A stretch of DNA of 6,189 nt from Candidatus Blautia intestinipullorum (GCA_019120475.1 DWVA01000155.1:1-6189); one strand, 5' to 3'. Positions 1-5,934 are shown, numbered from the stretch's first letter. Notes: generated by a model from the sequence alone, not told the origin. Made by a program: numbers and translations.

Positions 1-1091
1 GGATTATGAGTGACGCTGTTGCGGATTAGATTATCCAGAATACGCCGCAAAAGTCCAGCATCCCCCAAAAGGTGGATGGAACGTCCTGGCTGCGTTTCGG
101 TAAATATAATCTCGTATCGATCATCTAAACCGCTGTTCAGTACTTCGCTGACGGCTTGACGGTTGATCTCCACCCAGTCCACATCTTTGAAGTGAACAGG
201 CTGAAGCGCGTATTCCAGTTTGGTAGTGAGGTTTAAATCGTCAATCAGCCGTTTCATCTTCCCGCTTTGCCTGCGGATGATGCCTGCCTGTTTTCTGGCG
301 TCCGACGGAAGGGTGCGGTCATCTTCCAGCTCGCTGGCATACCCCAGGACCATTGAGAGCGGCGTACGAATATCATGGGATACCCCGCGAATCCATTCTG
401 CTCTTGTGTTATCCTTTTTTCTCATATAGTCTGATGCCCGATTGAGGCCGGCGTTGATCTCGGCCAGCTCACCCTGTTCCTCCAAATGAGGGATTTTTCC
501 GTGACTTAAGTTCTGGATGCCTTGCAGTATAGGCGTCATTGCTCTTTCTACTTTTCGTGTGTTCCGCAAGATTAGGAAAACAATAAGCAGCAGATTGATG
601 ATAAACACTACTGCGATTCCACCAAACATGATCCCCATATAGGGCCACTCCAGTGAGAAGTAATATTTCACTAATGTTCTGGGCTGATAACCGACAACCA
701 TGAGGCAGCCGTCAGAACGTGCCCATATTTTTACTGGGTAGTCCTCCAAATACCAGCGGCTGAAAGAAGCCACTTCTGCACTCGTATAGGAGTGCGGAAG
801 ATCTTCCGGTAAATTTTGCTGCCAAATGACATCGCCATCTTCATCCAGCAGCATCGCCCAGGCAGATTGCTCTTCTAACATGGAAAGTGCATCGTCATTT
901 GCGGTCCATTTTCCGTCTTGTAGCACAACAAGGTCTGAAAAATCGCGGACAGAAAAAGATTTGTCGGATCCGCTCATGCTTCCCAGGATCAGGATAGTGA
1001 AGAGCAATGCAATGTTGACAGATAAAAACAAGATCATGATCCCGATCGTTGAAAAGATATACCGCCGGAAAAAGCGCTTTACCGTATTCAT
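1..1091 (-). CDS. Sensor histidine kinase, C-terminus cut by window edge
   Basis: Membrane sensor kinase that should autophosphorylate and pass phosphate to the regulator encoded just upstream. Translating the minus strand from ATG at 1091 gives 363 open codons to the window edge. Visible parts are TM1 at about residues 11-37, an outside loop at about 38-147, TM2 at about 150-175, a linker at 176-230, and a HisKA H box GVSHDIRTPLSMVLGY with H239 as phosphoacceptor. The sequence stops in the N box (DNLIRNSVTHN, residues 353-363), so the G boxes lie beyond position 1. The start is supported by GGGAGGTG about 5 nt upstream and by a 4-bp ATGA overlap with the regulator's stop, which suggests translational coupling. 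An outside loop of about 110 residues argues against the very short-loop BceS-type intramembrane sensors and suggests direct ligand sensing. The kinase assignment is firm; the ligand (probably an antimicrobial peptide) is inferred from the neighbours. Confidence 0.95.
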   Translation of the reverse strand, partial: MNTVKRFFRRYIFSTIGIMILFLSVNIALLFTILILGSMSGSDKSFSVRDFSDLVVLQDGKWTANDDALSMLEEQSAWAMLLDEDGDVIWQQNLPEDLPHSYTSAEVASFSRWYLEDYPVKIWARSDGCLMVVGYQPRTLVKYYFSLEWPYMGIMFGGIAVVFIINLLLIVFLILRNTRKVERAMTPILQGIQNLSHGKIPHLEEQGELAEINAGLNRASDYMRKKDNTRAEWIRGVSHDIRTPLSMVLGYASELEDDRTLPSDARKQAGIIRRQSGKMKRLIDDLNLTTKLEYALQPVHFKDVDWVEINRQAVSEVLNSGLDDRYEIIFTETQPGRSIHLLGDAGLLRRILDNLIRNSVTHN

Positions 1092-1783
1092 GGCGACACC
1101 TCCCGTAGGTTAAGGCGATAGCCAATGCCTTTTATGGTGACAAGTGAAACCGGTTTTGATGGGTTCTCTTCGATCTTTTCCCGCAGATGTCGGATATGGG
1201 TAGAAAGGGTGCTTTCATACCCTTGCCAGAACTCTCCGCATATCGTCTGACATAGGGTGCCTGTGGTAACGATCCGACCTGCGTTCTGATACAGCTTTTC
1301 AAAGAGCTGCATTTCTTTGGCGGTCAGTGTCTGTTTTTCGTCCTTTTTCAGCACTTCTGCATTGGCCATGTCCACGGTGGCCCCGGCAAGTTCTACCATT
1401 TCATTTTGTTTTGGGTAAGCACGGCTGAGGATCGCGCCGACCCGGAGCAGCAATTCTTTGGGTAAGAATGGCTTTGCAAGATAGTCGTCTGCACCGATCT
1501 CTAACCCTTCAATGCGGTCCTCCGCTTCGCCGCGGGCTGTGAGCATCAGAACGGGAACCCGGCTTGTCCTGCGTATCTCCTTCAAAACCGAAAATCCGTC
1601 CATGCCCGGCATCATCACATCCAGTACGATCAGGCTTGGCTGTTCTTCATGCCATATCCTCAGCGCTTCGGCCCCGGATACGGCAGTCTTAAGATTCGTA
1701 TATCCTGCCCGCCGGAAAATAGAGAGCAGCATTTCCAATAAATCACGGTCATCATCGACCAATAGTATTTTATGATTCGCCAT
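1088..1783 (-). CDS. OmpR/PhoB-family response regulator
   Basis: DNA-binding partner of the downstream kinase. The receiver domain covers about residues 5-120 (numbered from the TTG alternative below): acidic pocket D12/D13 in LLVDDDRD, phosphoacceptor D57 in LIVLDVMMPGMDG, T84 in LMLTAR, and K106 in LAKPF. A winged-helix domain follows at about 138-228, with the family pattern STLSTHIRHLREKIE and the closing wing IKGIGYRL. The full length of 231-233 aa is normal for the family. Two starts are possible. ATG at 1783 (MANHKILL) uses the commoner codon, but the AGGTGG site at 1804-1799 lies 15 nt away. TTG at 1789 (two residues longer) has that site at a better 9 nt. The gene is divergent from the transporter operon across about 155 bp that contain tandem operator-like repeats, so the operon is its probable target, perhaps with autoregulation. 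Confidence 0.96.
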   Translation of the reverse strand: MANHKILLVDDDRDLLEMLLSIFRRAGYTNLKTAVSGAEALRIWHEEQPSLIVLDVMMPGMDGFSVLKEIRRTSRVPVLMLTARGEAEDRIEGLEIGADDYLAKPFLPKELLLRVGAILSRAYPKQNEMVELAGATVDMANAEVLKKDEKQTLTAKEMQLFEKLYQNAGRIVTTGTLCQTICGEFWQGYESTLSTHIRHLREKIEENPSKPVSLVTIKGIGYRLNLREVSP

Positions 1784-1816
1784 AAACAAATTCTTTCACC
1801 ACCTATCATTGTCTAC

Positions 1817-1845
1817 ATTATACCGCAAAGGGAGCCGGATGCCTA
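1817..1845 (-). promoter_or_regulatory. Promoter of the regulator/kinase pair
   Basis: On the minus strand a perfect -10 box TATAAT (1822-1817) lies 17 bp from a -35-like TAGGCA (1845-1840), which matches four of six consensus positions. The predicted transcript start is near 1810, giving a leader of roughly 20-27 nt that contains the AGGTGG ribosome binding site. This looks like a promoter able to give basal expression without an activator, as expected for the sensing genes. It was predicted from sequence only. Confidence 0.7.
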
Positions 1846-1860
1846 TTTTGTGTCTGAAAT

Positions 1861-1904
1861 CTCAGAGATAATTCAAGGTTGGCTCAGCGTTATCTCAAGG
1901 TTCG
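1861..1904 (+). promoter_or_regulatory. Four tandem 11-bp repeats, probable regulator operator
   Basis: Four consecutive 11-mers fill this block exactly: CTCAGAGATAA, TTCAAGGTTGG, CTCAGCGTTAT and CTCAAGGTTCG. TCA at positions 2-4, G at 7 and T at 9 are the same in all four, and the pattern is YTCARNGWT. The first and third units resemble each other, as do the second and fourth, so a 22-bp repeat is superimposed. Direct repeats spaced one helical turn apart are the usual binding arrangement for OmpR-family dimers (known for the family; SpaR and NisR sites are comparable). The last unit ends 5 bp before the -10 box of the transporter promoter and covers the upstream side where RNA polymerase is contacted. 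Binding by the adjacent regulator is inferred. Confidence 0.7.
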
Positions 1905-1906
1905 GG

Positions 1907-1915
1907 TGATATGCT
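1907..1915 (+). promoter_or_regulatory. Weak extended -10 promoter of the transporter operon
   Basis: TGATATGCT fits an extended -10 (TGnTATGCT, with four of six core matches). No recognisable -35 lies 16-18 bp upstream; that space is filled by the third and fourth tandem repeats. TTATAC at 1915-1920 is an alternative -10. A weak core with operator repeats in place of the -35 is what an activator-dependent promoter would look like. The leader would be about 20 nt, ending in the GGAGG site at 1931-1935. Confidence 0.45.
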
Positions 1916-1944
1916 TATACCATCATGAAAGGAGGTATTCGCTT

Positions 1945-2868
1945 ATGCGCGATTATGTAATTGAAACCCGTGGCCTTACCAAAAAATATGGAGAACAGAA
2001 AAGTGTGTCCAATCTGTCTATGCATGTGCGCAAGGGGCGCATTTATGGTCTGCTGGGCCGCAACGGTGCCGGAAAAACAACCACTATGCGGATGCTGCTG
2101 GGCCTTACTGCCCCGTCTTCCGGCGAGGTGAAGATTTTTGGCAAGTCCCTTCGTGGCAATGAGAAAAATATCCTGCCCCGTATTGGCTCCCTGATTGAGT
2201 CACCGGGATTTTATCCGAATCTGACAGGAACGGAGAACCTTCAAATTTTCGCCGATCTGAGGGGACTGAAAAGCTCCAAATATGTCAAGAGTGCATTGGA
2301 GGTCGTTAACCTGCCGTACCGGGACAAAAAACTGTTTTCCCAATATTCGCTGGGGATGAAGCAGCGACTGGCCATCGCATTGGCTGTCATGCACAACCCG
2401 GAACTGTTGATCCTGGATGAGCCGATCAATGGACTTGACCCCATTGGTATTGCAGAGGTGCGTGATTTTATTCGTGAACTGTGCAACGCCACCGGAAAAA
2501 CTATTTTAATTTCCAGCCACATCTTGTCAGAAATCTCCCTGCTGGCTGACGATATCGGGATCATCGACCACGGTGTTTTGCTGGAAGAAGAAAGCCGTGA
2601 GGAACTGGAAGCAAAGAATGGAAAATACTTCCGCTTTACGGTTTCCAATGCCGGCCTGGCTGCTAATCTGCTCCAGAGCAGGTTGGGGATCCAGAATGTC
2701 CAGGTGGATAACGCCAATGAGCTGACGGTCCGCGATCTTCACCTGGACACTGGCGCGGCGGTTCGCTTGTTTGTGGATGCAGGGCTGTCCGTGTCCGATG
2801 CACATCTTTATGAGGACACCCTGGAGGATTACTTCAAACAGGTTACAGGGGGTGAGGGTATTGCTTAG
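1945..2868 (+). CDS. ABC transporter ATPase, BcrA/LanF (peptide immunity) type
   Basis: Cytoplasmic ATPase of 307 aa that should power the two permeases that follow. It has Walker A GRNGAGKT (38-45), signature YSLGMKQR (134-141), Walker B LLILDEP (154-160), D-loop GLDP (163-166) and switch histidine H192 in SSH. In the Q-loop position the sequence reads IGSLIESPGFYPNLTG, with glutamate E85 where most ABC ATPases have glutamine. Such an E-loop is a known mark of the lantibiotic-immunity LanF group and relatives. A C-terminal extension at about 225-307 is typical of this drug/peptide-resistance branch. The ATG start at 1945 is chosen because AGGAGG ends 9 nt upstream; an in-frame extension back to 1879 would run through the operator and promoter. 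The gene overlaps the next one by 8 bp. Substrate is inferred to be a bacteriocin, bacitracin-like or host defence peptide. Confidence 0.93.
   Translation: MRDYVIETRGLTKKYGEQKSVSNLSMHVRKGRIYGLLGRNGAGKTTTMRMLLGLTAPSSGEVKIFGKSLRGNEKNILPRIGSLIESPGFYPNLTGTENLQIFADLRGLKSSKYVKSALEVVNLPYRDKKLFSQYSLGMKQRLAIALAVMHNPELLILDEPINGLDPIGIAEVRDFIRELCNATGKTILISSHILSEISLLADDIGIIDHGVLLEEESREELEAKNGKYFRFTVSNAGLAANLLQSRLGIQNVQVDNANELTVRDLHLDTGAAVRLFVDAGLSVSDAHLYEDTLEDYFKQVTGGEGIA
2847..2852 (+). promoter_or_regulatory. Ribosome binding site deciding the TTG start of permease 1
   Basis: AGGGGG lies inside the end of the ATPase gene, 8 nt before TTG at 2861. It supports a TTG start giving MLRLLRSEFAKLKRK, a typical N-terminus for ABC-2 permeases of this group. 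The in-frame ATG at 2771 would add 30 residues that only re-read the ATPase gene in another frame. Confidence 0.6.
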
Positions 2869-3664
2869 ACTTTTGCGCAGTGAATTTGCCAAACTAAAAC
2901 GAAAGCCCCTGTTCTTTGCCGCATCGGCTGCTTCAGCCCTGATTCCCTTGGGATGTGCGCTGTTCCTGCCGGAAATGCAGGATTTTTCAAGCGGCGCAGA
3001 AGCCGTTGACCGCCTGATGTCTACATTATTTCAGATGAGCGCGTATCTGCTTCTTATGCCTGCTTTGGTCGTACTCGCTTCCAACCTGCTGTTTGAAGAA
3101 CAGGATAACGATACCTTAAAGAACCTGATGACTGTTCCCGTGAGCAAACCTGCACTGGCTCTGGCGAAGATGATATTGCTTTTTCTGTTTGCCATCGCCT
3201 TTATGGTCGTCGGCAGTCTGGTAAACTTAATGATGGTGCTGGCTTCCGGACTGGAGCCTGTCGGCTTTTGGAGACTTTTTTGTGTCGGAATCGGCCAGGG
3301 GATTATGATGTGGGCCGGGGCACTGCCCTGTGTTCTTCTGGTGGTGCTCTTGAATCGCAGTTACATTATTTCTGTGATCATTACCTTTTTCTATACGGCA
3401 GTCAACTACATCTTCGGAACGAACGATTTTTTTATCATGCAGCCGTTTGGATTCAATCCCGGCACTCTGTTGCCCGGACCGCTGACTTTCCGCTGGTTCT
3501 TTCAGTATCTTGATACATCAGTCTCCAGTGCACAGATGACAGAGCTGATGGAACGGATCAGTCCCTATTTTGTTACAACGCCACAGGCATTTTTGGTCGT
3601 TATTCTGGAGTCAGCAGTGTTTTTGACTTTGATTGCGCTGGTATATAAGCGCCAGAGCTGTTAA
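2861..3664 (+). CDS. ABC-2 type permease, first subunit
   Basis: Integral membrane subunit of 267 aa that would form the translocation path with its neighbour. A short basic N-terminus (RSEFAKLKRK) leads into about six membrane segments, near residues 17-36, 58-78, 103-128, 142-164, 168-187 and 241-262. The cytoplasmic loop after the second segment carries EEQDNDTLKNLMTVPVS (79-95), repeated almost unchanged in the second permease; this is the likely contact surface for the ATPase. A long outside loop (about 188-240) separates the last two segments. Starts at TTG 2861, overlapping the ATPase stop by 8 bp, so translation is probably coupled. It resembles LanE/LanG and BcrB-type proteins in size and layout. 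The family call is firm; the particular subfamily is less so. Confidence 0.9.
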   Translation: MLRLLRSEFAKLKRKPLFFAASAASALIPLGCALFLPEMQDFSSGAEAVDRLMSTLFQMSAYLLLMPALVVLASNLLFEEQDNDTLKNLMTVPVSKPALALAKMILLFLFAIAFMVVGSLVNLMMVLASGLEPVGFWRLFCVGIGQGIMMWAGALPCVLLVVLLNRSYIISVIITFFYTAVNYIFGTNDFFIMQPFGFNPGTLLPGPLTFRWFFQYLDTSVSSAQMTELMERISPYFVTTPQAFLVVILESAVFLTLIALVYKRQSC

Positions 3665-3677
3665 GGAGGTGTGAGTC

Positions 3678-4481
3678 ATGTGGAGTATTCTAAAAGGTGA
3701 ATGGCGAAAGCTGAGGCGTTGTCAGATTCTGTTGGTCGGTATTGTGGCTGTGGCGCTTTGTCCCGTAGTACAATATGGCACCCAGTTGATCGTCAATCCG
3801 GAAGTCCGGGATCCTAATTATAGTTTCGTCAGCTTGTTTGCCAACGTGATTTGGGGCAACACGCAGATTTTCCTGCCAATCTCGCTTGTCATGATCGGCG
3901 GCTGGTTGATCGACCGGGAAAATACCAATGACACCATGAAGAATCTGCTGACGGTGCCGGTATCATACCCAAAGCTGCTGGGAGGGAAACTGATCGTCAC
4001 GATTTTCCTGTCAATCCTGTTTGGAATTTATAGTGTAGCAGTTACAGTTCTGACTGGTACGATCGCTGGTTTGGGCGGGCTTTCCGCTGCTGTCATATTG
4101 CAACAGGGTGTGAAGGTGGTGGGTGCTGCTTTCAATACCAGTTTGGTTTGTATGCCGATGATTTTAATTTTCGGCCAGATGCGAGGTGCCTATCTTGGTG
4201 GTTCGCTTCTGACATTTTTCCTTGGGTATTGCATTTTATTTTTCAAAAGTGGTTTCCTGCTTTCAGCATATCCCTTTTCAGCGGCGCTGATCCTTGCTGG
4301 TTTTGATATGCAGGAATACAACGGCGCTACGCAAGCCCCCAGTATTTTGTTGGCGCTGATGGGTATGGCGGTGGTGCTGGCGCTGACGATGGCGATTTTA
4401 CTGCTTTCACGTCCCAGCAAAAAAGCAGGCAACAGCAAAAAGAAAAAGAGTAAAAAAGGACGCGGCAGGCGTCGCGCCTAA
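3678..4481 (+). CDS. ABC-2 type permease, second subunit, with polybasic tail
   Basis: Second membrane subunit, also 267 aa. About six membrane segments are visible, near residues 18-38, 58-77, 104-131, 145-165, 172-207 and 222-243 (the fifth region is poorly defined). RENTNDTMKNLLTVPVS at 80-96 matches the equivalent loop of permease 1, so the pair are old paralogues, as in LanE/LanG. A perfect AAGGAGGT overlaps the stop codon of the previous gene and sits 7 nt before the ATG. Unusual feature: the last 23 residues (245-267) follow the final membrane helix and contain 13 Lys/Arg, ending RGRRRA. Permease 1 lacks this tail. By the positive-inside rule it should be cytoplasmic. It may contact phospholipid head groups, the ATPase or nucleic acid; this is unknown. 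Confidence 0.9.
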   Translation: MWSILKGEWRKLRRCQILLVGIVAVALCPVVQYGTQLIVNPEVRDPNYSFVSLFANVIWGNTQIFLPISLVMIGGWLIDRENTNDTMKNLLTVPVSYPKLLGGKLIVTIFLSILFGIYSVAVTVLTGTIAGLGGLSAAVILQQGVKVVGAAFNTSLVCMPMILIFGQMRGAYLGGSLLTFFLGYCILFFKSGFLLSAYPFSAALILAGFDMQEYNGATQAPSILLALMGMAVVLALTMAILLLSRPSKKAGNSKKKKSKKGRGRRRA

Positions 4482-4497
4482 TGAAAGGAGAGATCGT

Positions 4498-5115
4498 ATG
4501 CAGAATTCCAACTATGCAAGAAAAATCTGTACTGTTATCTGTGCACTTCTTTGTGTCGGAAGCTTGTCTGGATGTTCGGCAGCCTTGCAGTCTTTAGCAG
4601 ATGGGACGGATGACATGTTGAACGGATTGGCGGATGCTACGGATAGTGTGATGAATGACTTGGCGGATGGAGCGGATCAGGCTCTTAGCTTCTTATCGGA
4701 GGCGGATGATGGCCAGACAAAAGACAGCATTTTGAGAGCCTTTAGCGCACTTGTTGACGATGCGGGGACAGTCCCACTGACATCCCAGAACAAATTACAG
4801 GGCCACAGGGAGAAAGGAATAGATGATTATACAGGATCCTATAAAGCAACATATACCGATTTTGCAGGGACAGAGCTTTTGTTCGGCGGAACCACTCTGA
4901 AGCGTGAGGCGGGGAACACGATACGCATCAATTGTTCCCTTTCTCTTGAAAGTGGCGAGGCAGCAGTTTTTCTTTGCTCCGGCGCAGAAGATCCGGTCAT
5001 TCTTCTCTCTGAAAGCGGAGAGTACGATGACACGGTAGAGGTGGATGGTACGAGCACTTATGTCGGAGTATGGGGCGACCATGCTGACGGGACTGTATCC
5101 GTTGAAATTGAATAA
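4498..5115 (+). CDS. Lipoprotein with 11-residue repeats, unknown function
   Basis: A 205-aa exported lipoprotein. Its signal peptide (RK near residue 8, then a hydrophobic core) ends in lipobox LSGC with C26 as the lipidated cysteine. Residues 32-64 are three 11-residue repeats of the form xLADxxDxhhN/S, followed by a degenerate fourth; they should form an acidic amphipathic helix next to the membrane. After a linker, residues 108-205 look beta-rich (YTGSYKATYTDFAGTELLFGG onward) with alternating hydrophobics and two cysteines, C146 and C160. It starts at ATG 4498 with AAAGGAG 6 nt upstream and lies 16 bp after permease 2. Lipoproteins beside LanFEG transporters (LanI, such as NisI and SpaI) bind the peptide outside the cell; that role is a reasonable guess from position, but I see no sequence resemblance to them. 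Confidence 0.88.
   Translation: MQNSNYARKICTVICALLCVGSLSGCSAALQSLADGTDDMLNGLADATDSVMNDLADGADQALSFLSEADDGQTKDSILRAFSALVDDAGTVPLTSQNKLQGHREKGIDDYTGSYKATYTDFAGTELLFGGTTLKREAGNTIRINCSLSLESGEAAVFLCSGAEDPVILLSESGEYDDTVEVDGTSTYVGVWGDHADGTVSVEIE
4591..4689 (+). repeat. Three 33-bp in-frame repeats within the lipoprotein gene
   Basis: Units at 4591-4623, 4624-4656 and 4657-4689 encode SLADGTDDMLN, GLADATDSVMN and DLADGADQALS. Each DNA unit contains a block of the form GCRGATGNNNCGGAT. A fourth, diverged unit (FLSEADDGQTK) may follow at 4690-4722. The nucleotide similarity suggests tandem duplication, with selection keeping the hydrophobic and acidic positions. Confidence 0.8.
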
Positions 5116-5126
5116 GGAGTATCGGT

Positions 5127-5480
5127 ATGAATGCAAAGAAGAAAGTTGGGATCATAGCTGTTGTAGTTATTTTGGCGATAGCATTTATTGCGATTGCTTT
5201 CTTGGCTACACAGAAAAGTACAAATTATTATACGCAGATCGACAACGACTGGGTTACGGAGATCGCACCGCATGGAGCCATGAACTACAGGTACACATTG
5301 GCTGCCTGCGATGAAAACGGGGATGAAAAAGAACTGACCTTTGAAACAAGCAAAATTCTTACAGACGATGCGTTCCTGTGTCTGAAAGTGGCACCATTCC
5401 GTGGTGTCGTTACCTGGGCAGAAGCGCAGTTTGAGGAATTACCAGATACAGTTCAGGAAAAATATAGTAGTAATTTATAA
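5127..5480 (+). CDS. YxeA-family small exported protein
   Basis: A 117-aa protein with a basic N-terminus (NAKKK) and one hydrophobic segment at about residues 8-27, acting as membrane anchor or uncleaved signal. The outside part reads NYYTQID, then YRYTLAACDENGDEKELTFETSK in the middle, and VTWAEAQFEELP near the end; this order matches the YxeA (DUF1093) family, as does the length. The molecular function of the family is not settled. In Bacillus subtilis yxeA is the last gene of the yxdLM-yxeA operon, an ABC transporter set controlled by the YxdJ/YxdK two-component system and induced by cationic peptide LL-37, so the same kind of neighbour here supports a role in peptide stress. Two outside cysteines, C61 and C85, could pair. 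It starts at ATG 5127 with AAGGAG from the overlapping upstream stop codon. Confidence 0.85.
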   Translation: MNAKKKVGIIAVVVILAIAFIAIAFLATQKSTNYYTQIDNDWVTEIAPHGAMNYRYTLAACDENGDEKELTFETSKILTDDAFLCLKVAPFRGVVTWAEAQFEELPDTVQEKYSSNL

Positions 5481-5502
5481 TTATTCAGCAAGAAAAGAGC
5501 CG

Positions 5503-5567
5503 TGTTGCCACGAAGGTCCGCAACAGAGCCCGTCCTGTACAGCTCCCAACTGCTTACTGTGGCAACA
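5503..5567 (+). repeat. Inverted repeat with two alternative partners
   Basis: TGTTGCCAC at 5503-5511 is the exact reverse complement of GTGGCAACA at 5559-5567, leaving 47 bases between the arms. The same left arm can also pair over six bases (TGTTGC, 5503-5508) with GCAACA at 5520-5525, a tighter hairpin with an 11-base loop. A perfect palindrome, CTGTACAG (5535-5542), lies inside. CCCG at 5529-5532 could pair with CGGG at 5584-5587 directly before TTTTT, a possible long-range terminator for the operon. The block is about 20 bp after the last operon gene. It could be a complex terminator, a small structured RNA or a remnant of a transfer/mobilisation site; sequence alone does not decide. Confidence 0.45.
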
Positions 5568-5766
5568 AGCATATATGGGGTGTCGGGTTTTTAAAATATT
5601 GTTATATCCGGGGATAAGAGAAAAATAGCTTGTTTTTAATAGGATATGTGTGGCAGCATCCATATTTTCTATGGTCAGATTTTTCATCCTGCAGAAATAT
5701 AAGCAGGTCTTCATAGGTCTTAAAAGGCTTAACTATTTTTCCGCTTCTTTTCGATAAAATAACGAA

Positions 5767-5784
5767 AGGCCCCTGCAGGAGCCT
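5767..5784 (-). terminator. Rho-independent terminator on the minus strand
   Basis: Read on the minus strand, AGGCTCC, loop TGCA, GGGGCCT forms a 7-bp GC-rich stem with one G-T (G-U) pair, followed by TTCGTTATTTT. On the plus strand the same position is a C-A mismatch and no T-run follows, so the structure suits minus-strand RNA. It would end transcription entering from the right side of the window, towards the transporter operon. A second hairpin at 5780-5799 shares five bases with it. Confidence 0.5.
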
Positions 5785-5799
5785 CCCGGACTGGAGGCT
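5780..5799 (-). promoter_or_regulatory. Hairpin competing with the minus-strand terminator
   Basis: On the minus strand AGCCTCC (5799-5793) pairs perfectly over seven bases with GGAGGCT (5786-5780) around a 6-base loop. Its 3' arm overlaps the 5' arm of the terminator stem by five bases (5780-5784), so both stems cannot be complete at once. That is the layout of an anti-terminator/terminator pair, though a simple tandem terminator is also possible. Confidence 0.35.
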
Positions 5800-5934
5800 T
5801 CACAAGTTTCTCCAGTACGATTACTGAACTAAATATAGAAAAAATGACCGGAAAAGTCAATCCTGCAAATTGAGTTCAATGTCAGTATATGCGGAATAAG
5901 TATGAAAAGCAGACGTATAAAACATAGGGGGTAT

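Noticed and set aside
220..1113. Plus-strand open frames at 220-429 and 826-1113, and a minus-strand frame at 895-1125
   Set aside because: They are shadows of the kinase and regulator genes; the kinase frame has H-box and N-box motifs, whereas these are Ser/Arg-rich or Cys/His-rich without any domain.
1879..1944. Longer N-terminus for the ATPase starting at 1879
   Set aside because: It would translate the tandem repeats and promoter, has no ribosome binding site, and adds residues not typical of the family; ATG 1945 has AGGAGG at good spacing.
2771..2860. Longer N-terminus for permease 1 from ATG 2771
   Set aside because: It only re-reads the end of the ATPase gene in another frame; TTG 2861 gives the usual permease N-terminus with AGGGGG upstream.
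2200..2892. Three minus-strand open frames inside the ATPase gene (2200-2394, 2241-2717, 2527-2892)
   Set aside because: They are antisense shadows of a gene with all ABC motifs and lack ribosome binding sites.
3268..3513. Plus-strand frame of 81 codons inside permease 1
   Set aside because: Out-of-frame shadow of a membrane protein gene; no domain or start signal.
5045..5628. Frames at 5045-5314, 5401-5628 (plus) and 5481-5714 (minus)
   Set aside because: They overlap the lipoprotein/YxeA genes out of frame or run through the structured noncoding block; no ribosome binding site or recognisable protein.
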